DNA from: JAQGMV01 sp035626595
GTDB lineage: Bacteria; Pseudomonadota; Gammaproteobacteria; Burkholderiales; SG8-41
Length of the DNA: 64,000 nucleotides
Assembly (NCBI GenBank): GCA_035626595.1
Contig: DASPNJ010000053.1
Location: 4,862 to 68,861 of the forward strand
Reading direction: 5' to 3'
Part shown: one piece after another, positions 16,463-24,600 of the stretch
Layout of the letters: the number at the start of each line of letters is the position of its first letter
How positions within the stretch are numbered: the first letter of the stretch is position 1
The notes under the pieces: model-generated
The model's input: only the letters and a program-made list of their open reading frames with translations
Database searches by the model: none
Told to the model about the DNA's origin: nothing
Translations under genes and position numbers: made by a program

Positions 16463-16983
16463 GTAGCGCAGGCGCCTCGCCTGCGGTGGCACCGCGCATC
16501 TCGCTGCTCGTCGCGATGGCAAAGAACCGCGCCATCGGCAAGGACAACCGCATCCCCTGGCATCTCCCGAACGAGCTCAAGCTCTTCAAGAACCTGACGA
16601 TGGGCCACCACATCGTCATGGGCCGCAAGACCTACGAATCGATCGGCCGCCTGCTTCCTGGCCGCACGACCGTGATCGTCACGCATCAACGGGGCTATCA
16701 GGTGCCGGGCGCGATCGTCGCGCATTCGGTCAAAGAGGCGCTCGAGGCCTGCCGCGGCGATGACGAGATTTTCGTGATCGGCGGCGCCGAGATCTTCCGC
16801 GAGACGCTGCCGATCGCGGATCGCATCTATCTCACGATCGTGGACGCGGAGCCCGCAGGCGACACGTTCATGCCGGAATTCGAGACGAGCGACTGGCGCG
16901 AGGTCGCGTCGCAGCAGTTCACGCCCGACGAAAAGCACGCCCACGCCTTCCGCTTCACCGTCCTCGACCGAGTCCAGCCCTAA
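16459..16983 (+). CDS. folA: dihydrofolate reductase
   Basis: The protein has 174 residues. The core begins at PRISLLVAMAKNRAIGKDNRIPWHLPNELKLFK with the conserved IPWHLPNE segment and its acidic active-site residue, then HHIVMGRKTYESIGRLLPGRTTVIVT (NADPH-binding) and IFVIGGAEIFRETLP. It reduces dihydrofolate made by ThyA. Start ATG 16459 overlaps the thyA stop by 4 nt and gives a short extra N-terminus MSSAGASPAVAP; no nearer start fits better. A palindromic repeat follows the stop. Confidence 0.97.
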   Translation: MSSAGASPAVAPRISLLVAMAKNRAIGKDNRIPWHLPNELKLFKNLTMGHHIVMGRKTYESIGRLLPGRTTVIVTHQRGYQVPGAIVAHSVKEALEACRGDDEIFVIGGAEIFRETLPIADRIYLTIVDAEPAGDTFMPEFETSDWREVASQQFTPDEKHAHAFRFTVLDRVQP

Positions 16984-17004
16984 ACAAAGCGCTGCCAGCG
17001 AGCG

Positions 17005-17165
17005 GCGCCAGAGGCGGCGTGGCGGGCCGATTTGTGCCGCAGTCATCGAAGCGGGCCGTTCGTGTGCGGTCTGTCGTGTGTTGACTGACCGCCGCGAACG
17101 GGGTTTCCCGCTTCGAGGACGAGATTTGCGGCACCATGAGGCACGACGCGTCGCCTCTGGCGGCG
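17005..17165. repeat. long imperfect palindrome (MITE-like) between folA and the glutamine synthetase-like gene
   Basis: Nested arms pair across about 160 bases: GCGCCAGAGGCGGCG (17005-17019) with CGCCTCTGGCGGCG (17152-17165); GTGCCGCA (17034) with TGCGGCAC (17127); TCGAAGCGGG (17046) with CCCGCTTCGA (17107); CGTTCG (17057) with CGAACG (17095); and GCGGTC with GACCGC near the centre. There is no open reading frame of note. It could be a non-autonomous mobile element or a folded transcript that ends the thyA-folA message. Confidence 0.75.
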
Positions 17166-17226
17166 CCCCGCCACAGGCGCGACCATTGCTTCAGCGACGA
17201 GCCATCGGCATGCGGAAGGAGACCGC

Positions 17227-18606
17227 TTGAGTCCAGTCAGAGGAATGCTGTCGGTCGACCAGCTGTGCGACTTGGTGTCGCAAGGTGCGATCGAGACGAT
17301 CGTCGTCGGCTTTACCGATCATTACGGACGTCTCTTCGGCAAGCGCTTCGACGCCGAGATGTTCCTCGATGATGTCGTGGAAAACGGCGCTCACGGTTGC
17401 GACTACCTCCTCACGACCGACATGGAGATGGACCCGGTCCCCGGATACACCTTCGCGAACTGGGAGCTGGGTTACGGCGACTTCCATCTGGTGCCGGACT
17501 TCGCGACGCTGCGCGTCGCGAGCTGGCTCGATCGCACGGCGTTCGTGCTGTGCGATCTGAAAAGCGAGAAAACCGACGAGCTCGTGAGCGTCGCGCCGCG
17601 CTCGGTCCTGCGGCGCCAGATCGATGCGGCCAGAGCGCTGGGTTACGACGCCTTTGCCGCCTCCGAGCTCGAGCACTATCTCTTCCGCAAAAGCTATCGC
17701 GACGCGCACGCACAGGATTACCGCGATCTCGTGCCCGGCGGCTGGTATCTCGAGGACTATCACATCCTCCAGGGCACGCGCACCGAAGACTTTCACGCAG
17801 CCGTGCGGCGGCATCTCAAGCAATCGGGCGTGCCCGTCGAGAACTCCAAAGGCGAGTGGGGACCGGGGCAGCACGAGGTCAACGTGCGCTACGCCGAGGC
17901 GCTCGAGATGGCCGACCGTCACGTTGTTTTCAAGCAGTGCATGAAAGAGCTCGCCGACGCCGCGGGCCTCTCGGTTACGTTCATGGCGAAACCCCATCAC
18001 GGCCAAGCCGGATCGAGCTGCCACATCCACTTCAGTCTGTGGCGCGACGGCGCGAACGCCTTTCCCGGGGATCGCGAGCTTGGGCCGGTGCAATGCTCCG
18101 ATGCCTTCCGCTGGTTCCTCGGCGGATGGCTCGCGCACGTGCCCGACGTGATGGTGTTCTACGCGCCGACGATCAACTCGTACAAGCGGTACGTGGACGG
18201 CTCGTGGGCGCCGACGCGGCTCGCGTGGAGCTACGACAACCGCACTGCGGGCTTCCGCGTCGTAGGGCATGGCAGCAGCCTGCGCATTGAATGCCGCATC
18301 CCGGGCGCGGACTGTAATCCCTATCTCGCGTTCGCGGCGTCACTTGCGTCCGGGCTCGACGGCATCACCAACAAGATCGAGCCGCCGGAGCATTTCAGCG
18401 GCGACGTCTATGCGGCGCGCAATCTGCCGCGGGTGCCCTATACGCTCGCGGAGGCCGCGGATCTGTTCGCAGCGAGCGATTTCGCGAAGCGCGCGTTCGG
18501 CACCGATGTGGTCGAACACTACCTACACTTCTTCCGCACGGAGCAGCACGCGTACAACTTCGCGGTGACCGACTGGGAGCGGCGACGGTACTTTGAAAGG
18601 ATTTAA
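17227..18606 (+). CDS. glutamine synthetase-like gamma-glutamyl ligase
   Basis: The 459-residue protein has the glutamine synthetase fold: an N-terminal beta-grasp (IETIVVGFTDHYGRLFGKRF), catalytic-domain pieces ASELEHYLF, GPGQHEVNVRYAEAL, MAKPHHGQAGSSCHIHFSLW, and NRTAGFRVVGHGSSLRIECRIPGADCNPYLAFAA. The wording is of the GlnA-like ligase branch (PuuA/PauA, GlnT types) that joins glutamate to amines rather than to ammonia; the amine is not known. Start TTG 17227 is favoured because AAGGAG ends six bases upstream; ATG 17245 has its purine stretch too close. SDR, ALDH and amidotransferase genes follow on the same strand, which fits a gamma-glutamylated-amine degradation set. Confidence 0.85.
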   Translation: MSPVRGMLSVDQLCDLVSQGAIETIVVGFTDHYGRLFGKRFDAEMFLDDVVENGAHGCDYLLTTDMEMDPVPGYTFANWELGYGDFHLVPDFATLRVASWLDRTAFVLCDLKSEKTDELVSVAPRSVLRRQIDAARALGYDAFAASELEHYLFRKSYRDAHAQDYRDLVPGGWYLEDYHILQGTRTEDFHAAVRRHLKQSGVPVENSKGEWGPGQHEVNVRYAEALEMADRHVVFKQCMKELADAAGLSVTFMAKPHHGQAGSSCHIHFSLWRDGANAFPGDRELGPVQCSDAFRWFLGGWLAHVPDVMVFYAPTINSYKRYVDGSWAPTRLAWSYDNRTAGFRVVGHGSSLRIECRIPGADCNPYLAFAASLASGLDGITNKIEPPEHFSGDVYAARNLPRVPYTLAEAADLFAASDFAKRAFGTDVVEHYLHFFRTEQHAYNFAVTDWERRRYFERI

Positions 18607-18699
18607 CAGGTGACAAGAAAGAGTGACGACGAAGAAGGTGACGAGAAGAGGTGATGTGCCGCCGGGTTTCGTGATTTGTGTTCGTCATTTCTTCGGCGT

Positions 18700-19473
18700 A
18701 TGAGATTGAAAGACAAAGTGGTGTTGATCACCGGCGCGGGCGCGGGCATCGGACGCGAATCGAGCCTGCTCTTCGCGCGCGAAGGAGCGACCATCGTCGC
18801 CGTCGACGTGAACGGTCAAGCGGCGCAGGAGACCGCGGCGCTCGTGCAAAAGGAGGCCGGACGCGCCACGAGCTGCGCGGCGGATGTGTCGAAAGCATCC
18901 GATTGCGAGCGGATGATCGCCGTGGCCGAACGGGAATTCGGCAGGCTCGACGTGCTCTTCAACAACGCCGGCATCATGCACGCGAAAGACGACGACGCGA
19001 TCTCGACGGAAGAGGCGGTCTGGGACCTCACGATGAACGTCAATGCGAAGGGGGTGTTCTTCGGCTGCAAGTACGGGATCCCTGCGCTGCGCCGCGCCGG
19101 CGGCGGGTCGGTCATCAATACCGCGTCGTTCGTCGCGCTGCTCGGCGCCGCCACGCCGCAAATCGCGTACACCGCCAGCAAGGGCGCCGTCCTCGCGCTC
19201 ACCCGCGAGCTCGCGGTGCTGCACGCGCGCGAGGGGATCCGCGTGAACGCGCTCTGTCCCGGTCCGCTCAAGACCAAGCTCCTGATGGACTTCCTGGATA
19301 CGGACGAGAAGAAGCAGCGCCGCCTCGTGCACATCCCGATGGGCCGCTTCGGCGAAGCTGCGGAAATCGCGCGCGCTGCCCTCTTCCTGGCTTCCGAGGA
19401 GTCGTCTTACGTCACCGGCACCGAATTCCTGGTCGATGGCGGTTTGACCGCCGCCTACGTAACGCCAACGTAG
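18700..19473 (+). CDS. short-chain dehydrogenase/reductase
   Basis: The protein has 257 residues from ATG 18700 (MRLKDKVVLITGAGAGIG). It shows the NAD(P) motif TGAGAGIG (11-18), DV at 62-63, NNAG (88-91), the catalytic Ser143 and Y157-x3-K161, and the C-terminal SSYVTGTEFLVDGG of classical SDRs. Asp36 in VAVDVN favours NAD over NADP. The substrate is not identifiable. An upstream in-frame start at 18676 would add eight residues with no ribosome site advantage. It lies 93 nt after the ligase gene and 35 nt before the ALDH gene; a small palindrome separates it from the latter. Confidence 0.9.
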   Translation: MRLKDKVVLITGAGAGIGRESSLLFAREGATIVAVDVNGQAAQETAALVQKEAGRATSCAADVSKASDCERMIAVAEREFGRLDVLFNNAGIMHAKDDDAISTEEAVWDLTMNVNAKGVFFGCKYGIPALRRAGGGSVINTASFVALLGAATPQIAYTASKGAVLALTRELAVLHAREGIRVNALCPGPLKTKLLMDFLDTDEKKQRRLVHIPMGRFGEAAEIARAALFLASEESSYVTGTEFLVDGGLTAAYVTPT

Positions 19474-19475
19474 AG

Positions 19476-19490
19476 TGCGCTGACAGCGCA
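19476..19490. repeat. TGCGCTG-A-CAGCGCA palindrome upstream of ALDH gene
   Basis: A perfect seven-base inverted repeat sits just after the SDR stop, within GTAGAGTGCGCTGACAGCG. A copy in the opposite orientation (20910-20924) lies after the ALDH gene, and a related longer element lies at 52949-53002. Confidence 0.75.
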
Positions 19491-19508
19491 CCGCGAAAAC
19501 ACCAGCAC

Positions 19509-20906
19509 ATGACACAGCGCCTGCTGCGGACCGTGAGCCCGATCGACGGCTCCATATACGTGGAACGCCCGTTCGCGGAGGCACGCCAGATCGAAGCCGC
19601 GTTGGCGAAAGCCGCTGAAGCGCAAAGAAGATGGAAGCAGGTGCCGATCGCCGAACGCGCGGAGACCTGCCGGCGCATGACTGCGTGGTGTGTCGATCGC
19701 GCCGACGCGCTCGCCGAAGAGCTCACGCGTCAGATGGGACGGCCGATCGCGCACAGTGCGTTCGAGATCCGGCGGGGCTTGCACGAGCGCGTGAGTTACA
19801 TGGCGGATATCGCCGAGGCAGCGCTCGCCGACGTGCAGGTCGAGGCGAAAGCGGGCTTCGAGCGGTTCATCCGGCGCGAGCCGCTTGGTATCGTATTCGT
19901 GGTCGCGCCATGGAACTACCCGTGGCTCACGTCGGTGAACGCGGTCGTCCCCGCGCTGCTCGCGGGCAATGCGGTCGTGCTCAAGATGGCGCAGCAGACG
20001 CCGCTCGTGGCCGAGCGCTACGCCGAAGCGCTCGCCGCAGCGGGCCTGCCGGACGGCGTCTTCCAGTATCTCCATCTCGATCACGAGCAGGTCGGGCGCG
20101 TGGTCCAGGATCCGCGCACCGCCTTCGTCGCCTTCACCGGCTCGGTCGGCGGTGGTCATGCGATCCAGCGCGCCGCGAGCGAGCGCTTCATACCGACCGG
20201 ACTGGAGCTCGGCGGCAAGGATCCGGCTTACGTGCGCGCCGACGCGCCGCTGGACGCAACCGTCGAGAACGTGATCGACGGCGCGTTTTTCAATGCCGGG
20301 CAGTCGTGCTGCGCCGTCGAGCGCATTTACGTGCACGTCGCTGTCTACGAGGCCTTCGTGGAGCGCGCGGTGGCGCTCACGAAAGACTACAAGCTCGGCA
20401 ACCCGCTGAACGGCGAGACGACCCTGGGGCCGATGGTCCGCAGCGATGCCGCCGACCACGTGCGCGAGCAGGTGCGAAACGCCGTGCGAGCCGGAGCGAA
20501 GGCGCTGATCGACCCGGCGCTCTTCGAAGCGGACGCGCCGGGCACACCCTATCTCGCGCCGCAGATTCTCGTGAGCGTCGATCATCGCATGGCGATCATG
20601 ACGGAAGAGACGTTCGGGCCGGCGGTCGGCATCATGCGCGTCGCCGGCGACGACGAAGCGATCGAGCTCATGAACGACAGCCATTACGGACTGACGGCAT
20701 CGGTGTGGACGACGGATGCCGAAGCCGCGAAGCGTATCGGCGAGCGTGTCGAGACCGGTACGTATTTCATGAACCGTTGCGACTATCTCGATCCGGCGCT
20801 CGCGTGGACGGGCGTCAAGGACTCCGGGCGCGGCTGCACGCTGTCGCGGCTCGGGCTGGAGACGTTCACGCGGCTGAAGTCATATCATCTGAGGCTTTCG
20901 CTGTGA
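19509..20906 (+). CDS. aldehyde dehydrogenase
   Basis: The 465-residue protein is of the NAD(P)-dependent ALDH superfamily. It has the substrate/cofactor pieces VVAPWNYPW, FTGSVGGG, the general base Glu233 (GLELGGKDP) and the nucleophile Cys267 (FNAGQSCCAVERIYV). EETFGPAVGIMR and the ending GVKDSGRGCTLSRLGLETFTRLK are also typical. It oxidises an aldehyde to an acid. Placed after a gamma-glutamyl ligase-like gene and before a class-I amidotransferase, it would fit oxidation of a gamma-glutamyl-aminoaldehyde, but this is inference. The start is ATG 19509 (MTQRLLRTVSPIDG); the longer in-frame reading from 18678 overlaps the SDR gene and is a shadow. Confidence 0.93.
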   Translation: MTQRLLRTVSPIDGSIYVERPFAEARQIEAALAKAAEAQRRWKQVPIAERAETCRRMTAWCVDRADALAEELTRQMGRPIAHSAFEIRRGLHERVSYMADIAEAALADVQVEAKAGFERFIRREPLGIVFVVAPWNYPWLTSVNAVVPALLAGNAVVLKMAQQTPLVAERYAEALAAAGLPDGVFQYLHLDHEQVGRVVQDPRTAFVAFTGSVGGGHAIQRAASERFIPTGLELGGKDPAYVRADAPLDATVENVIDGAFFNAGQSCCAVERIYVHVAVYEAFVERAVALTKDYKLGNPLNGETTLGPMVRSDAADHVREQVRNAVRAGAKALIDPALFEADAPGTPYLAPQILVSVDHRMAIMTEETFGPAVGIMRVAGDDEAIELMNDSHYGLTASVWTTDAEAAKRIGERVETGTYFMNRCDYLDPALAWTGVKDSGRGCTLSRLGLETFTRLKSYHLRLSL

Positions 20907-20909
20907 CGG

Positions 20910-20924
20910 TGCGCTGTCAGCGCA
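20910..20924. repeat. TGCGCTG-T-CAGCGCA palindrome downstream of ALDH gene
   Basis: This is the inverted-orientation partner of the palindrome at 19476-19490: here the context is GGTGCGCTGTCAGCGCACC followed by CTACG, the reverse complement of the upstream form. Together they bracket the ALDH gene exactly. Confidence 0.75.
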
Positions 20925-20934
20925 CCCTACGTTC

Positions 20935-21642
20935 ATGAAAATCGGACTTCTCGGTTGCGACGACGCTCCGCCGCACCTCCGTCATCTCGGCGGCACGTAC
21001 CGCGACATGTTCCGCCGACTGCTCGAGCCGCACGTGCCGGGGCTCGAGCTCGCGTGGTTCGAGCTGCGCGCGGGCGAGCTGCCGGCTGCCGTCGATGCCT
21101 GCGATGCGTATATCTGCACCGGCTCGCGCTATTCGGTGTACGACGACCGCGAGTGGATCGGGAAGCTGAAAGCGTTCGTGCGCACGCTGCACGAGACCAA
21201 AAAGCTCTTCGTCGGCGTGTGCTTCGGCCACCAGATGCTCGCCGAGGCGCTCGGCGGGGAAGTGAAACCGGCGGACTACGGGTGGGGCGTCGGCGTACAC
21301 GAGATGAAGGTGGTGAAGCCCGAGCCGTGGATGGATCCGCCCGAAGAAGAGCCGAAGATCCAGTACATGCATTCGGACCAGGTGCAGCGTCTGCCGCCGG
21401 ACAGCACCGTGCTCGCGCAGGCGGCGCACTGCGAAGTGGCAATGTTCCGCGTCGGCGACACGATGCTGGGCATCGAAGGCCATCCCGAATTTCCGGCGGC
21501 CTACGTGGAGGCGCTGGTCAACTTGCGCAAGGACCTGATTGGCGAAGCGCGCGCCGAGGAAGCGCTCGCCAGCCTGGGCACGCCCGTCGACGACACGGTC
21601 GTGGCGCGCTGGATCGCAAACTTCCTTATGATGGAGCGATAA
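20935..21642 (+). CDS. class I glutamine amidotransferase (GMP synthase-like domain protein)
   Basis: The protein has 235 residues with a complete class I amidotransferase triad: Cys96 in LFVGVCFGHQMLAEALGG, and His183/Glu185 in GIEGHPEF. It is a free-standing domain, like the GuaA-type amidotransferases in catabolic clusters. By context it may hydrolyse the gamma-glutamyl bond of the intermediate made by the upstream ligase-like enzyme, as PuuD does, though PuuD belongs to a different branch. Start ATG 20935 follows the repeat by a few bases and has no clear ribosome site. The alpha-2-macroglobulin gene begins 24 nt downstream. Confidence 0.88.
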   Translation: MKIGLLGCDDAPPHLRHLGGTYRDMFRRLLEPHVPGLELAWFELRAGELPAAVDACDAYICTGSRYSVYDDREWIGKLKAFVRTLHETKKLFVGVCFGHQMLAEALGGEVKPADYGWGVGVHEMKVVKPEPWMDPPEEEPKIQYMHSDQVQRLPPDSTVLAQAAHCEVAMFRVGDTMLGIEGHPEFPAAYVEALVNLRKDLIGEARAEEALASLGTPVDDTVVARWIANFLMMER

Positions 21643-21666
21643 CGACTCTCTAAAAAAAGCTCCCCA

Positions 21667-24600
21667 ATGGCAAAGACCAGTGTCACGCGCTTTCTGGGTG
21701 GGCTGGCTTTCGCCAGCATCGTGTTCTCCGGCGTCGCTGCCGCCGCCGAAGTCCAGCTCTTCAATCCGCAGGGTCAGGCGAAAGGCGTGCGCCAGGTCAC
21801 GGCGCGCTTCTCCGACCCCATGGTCGCATTCGGCGATCCGCGCCTCGCCGATCCATTCAATATCCAGTGCGACGGCGATCCCGCGCGGCTCAAAGGCCGC
21901 GGCCGCTGGGCGGACGCCCGCAACTGGATCTACGACTTCGAAGCCGATCTGCCGGCGGGCCAGCGCTGCCGCTTTGCGCTGAAGCCCGAGACGAAAACGC
22001 TCTCCGGTGCCGCGCTCACCGGTAAGACGGAGTTCAGCTTCCATACCGGCGGGCCGGCGGTGATCGCGTCCTTCCCGCGCGACGACGACGAATCGATCGA
22101 CGAAGAACAGGTGTTCCTGCTCGCGCTCGATGCACAGGCCGAGCCCGCATCGTGGAAGGACGCCTGGTGCGAGGCCGCCGGCGTCGGGGAGCGCATCCCG
22201 GTGAAGGTGCTGTCTGAGAAAGAAACCACCGATATCCTCAAGGCGAACCGCGACGAGGCCTACCAGCTTTTCAGCGCGTACCTCAAAGGCGGCCCGGGCG
22301 TTCCATTCGCGCGCTTCAAAGTCGAAGACAAGCGCTGGCGCGATTCACCGGTCGTCGGCATGAAGTGCGGCCGGCGCCTTCCCGCCGACGCCGCCGTCAA
22401 GCTCGTGCTGGGTCCGCAGGTGAAAACGCGCACCGGCATCGAGCGCGGCACGCCGCAATCGCTCGCGTTCAAGGTGCGGCCCGCGTTCATCGTGAAGCTC
22501 ACGTGCCAGCGCGCGAACAAGGACGCGGCGTGCCTGCCGGTGACGCCGATGCGTCTCGCCTTCAATGCGCCGGTGCCGCGCGACCTCGCCGCGGGCATCC
22601 GCATGAAGGCGAAAGACGGCAAGACCTACGAGCCGACGCTCGAGCCGCACGTCGCAACGGTGAGCGATGTGGAATTCAAGCCCCCGTTTCCGGAGAAGAT
22701 GGGCTTCACGATCGAGCTGCCCCGCAACTTCAAGGACGACGCCGGACGCGAGCCCGAAAACAGAAGCGCGTTCCCGCTCGCGACCGGCACCGACGAATAC
22801 CCGCCGCTCGCGAAATTCCCGGGGCGCTTCGGCATTCTCGAGCTTAATGCCGATCCGCTGCTGCCGGTCACCGTGCGCAACATCGAACCGGTCATCGCGG
22901 GACGCCGCGTGGAGATCCAGCCGGGCCCAAGCGGGGCCATCCCCGGCCGCAGCGCGCGCATCGATGACGAAGTCGCGATCCTCGAGCGGCACCGCAGCTT
23001 CATGCGTAACGAGCACATGCAGCGCGTCGCGCGTGTGACCAAGCGCTATCCGAACGAAGGCGAGATTCGCGCGATCGGCGAGAACGAGAAAGCCGACGCT
23101 TTCGAAGTGCCGCGGGCGCGCAGCGAAAAAGAGATGGAAGTCATCGGCATTCCGCTCAAGCGCCCGGGGTTCTACGTCGTCGAGCTCGCGAGTCCGCGCC
23201 TGGGACGCGCCCTGCATGGTGACGAGAAGCCCTACTACGTCTCGACCAGCGTGCTGGTCACCAATCTCTCGGTGCATCTCAAGCATGGCCGCGAGCGCTC
23301 CATCGTCTGGGTCACGTCCCTCGACCGGGGCAAGCCGGTGCCGAACGCGCGCGTCACGGTGCGCGACTGCCACGGCCGCGTCTGGTTCGAAGGCAGCACG
23401 GATACAGCGGGCATCGCGGACGCGGGCGAGCGCCTGCCCGCGCGCAACTCCGTGCGCCACTGCGGCGACCATCGCAACGTCCTGATCGCGTTCGCGCGCG
23501 TCGGCGAAGACCTTTCGTTCACGTACTCGGACTGGGACAACGGTATCTCGCCGTGGAACTTCAATCTCCGGACGTCACACCATTCCCGCAGCCCGCTCAG
23601 GGTGCACACGATCTTCGACCGCACGCTCTTTCGCGCGGGCGAAACCGCGAGCATGAAGCACCTCGCGCGACGCCCGACGGGGGCGGGGTTCGCGATTCCC
23701 GGTGCGGCTGAGCTTCCGCGCGAGCTCGTGATCGAGCACGTCGGCAGCGGACAGACCTACAAGCTGCAGACGCAGTTCGATGGGACGGGTGTCGCCGAGA
23801 ACACCTGGAAAATTCCGCCGGAAGCGAAGCTCGGTACCTACGAGGTCAACTGGCCCGGACGCCCCGTGGATGGCCGCGCGTCGTTTCGGGTCGAAGCCTT
23901 CCGCGTGCCGCTCATGCGCGCCGTGCTCGCGCAGCCGAAGCAGCCGATGATCCGGCCGAAGAGCGTCAATCTGGATGCCGCCGTGACCTATCTCGCCGGC
24001 GGCCCGGCGCCCAATCTGCCGGTGCGGGTGCGCTCGAGGCTCGAAGAGCGTCCGATCCAGTTTCCCGACTACGACGACTTCCGCTTCGGCGGCGCGCCGG
24101 TCAAGGAAGGCATACAGCAGGGCTCCGCCGCCGATCTCTGGACCCGCATCGATCCCGACGAAGAGCCGCAGACGACCGACAGCCCGACCACGGTACGCAA
24201 TCTGTCGCTCGATTCGAGCGGCACCGCGGAGATCGCAATTGACAAGCTGCCGGCGAACGAGCGGCCGGCCAACCTGCTGGTGGAGATGGAATACAGCGAC
24301 CCGAACGGCGAGATCCTCGCCGTTGCGACGCGGGTGCCGCTGCATCCCGCCGGCATCTACGTCGGAATCAAACCCGAAGGCTGGGCCGCGAACCGCAATT
24401 CAGTGAGCGCGCAGGTGGTCGCGCTCGACACGGCCGGGCGTCCGGTCGCCGAGCGCGCCGTGAACGTCGAAGTCTACGAGCGCAAGACCTATTCGAACCG
24501 GCGGCGGCTCGTGGGCGGCTTCTACGCCTACGACAGCACGGTCGAGTTGAAGCGCGTGAGCGGCGGGTGCTCCGGCAAGACCGACGCGCAGGGCCTTCTC

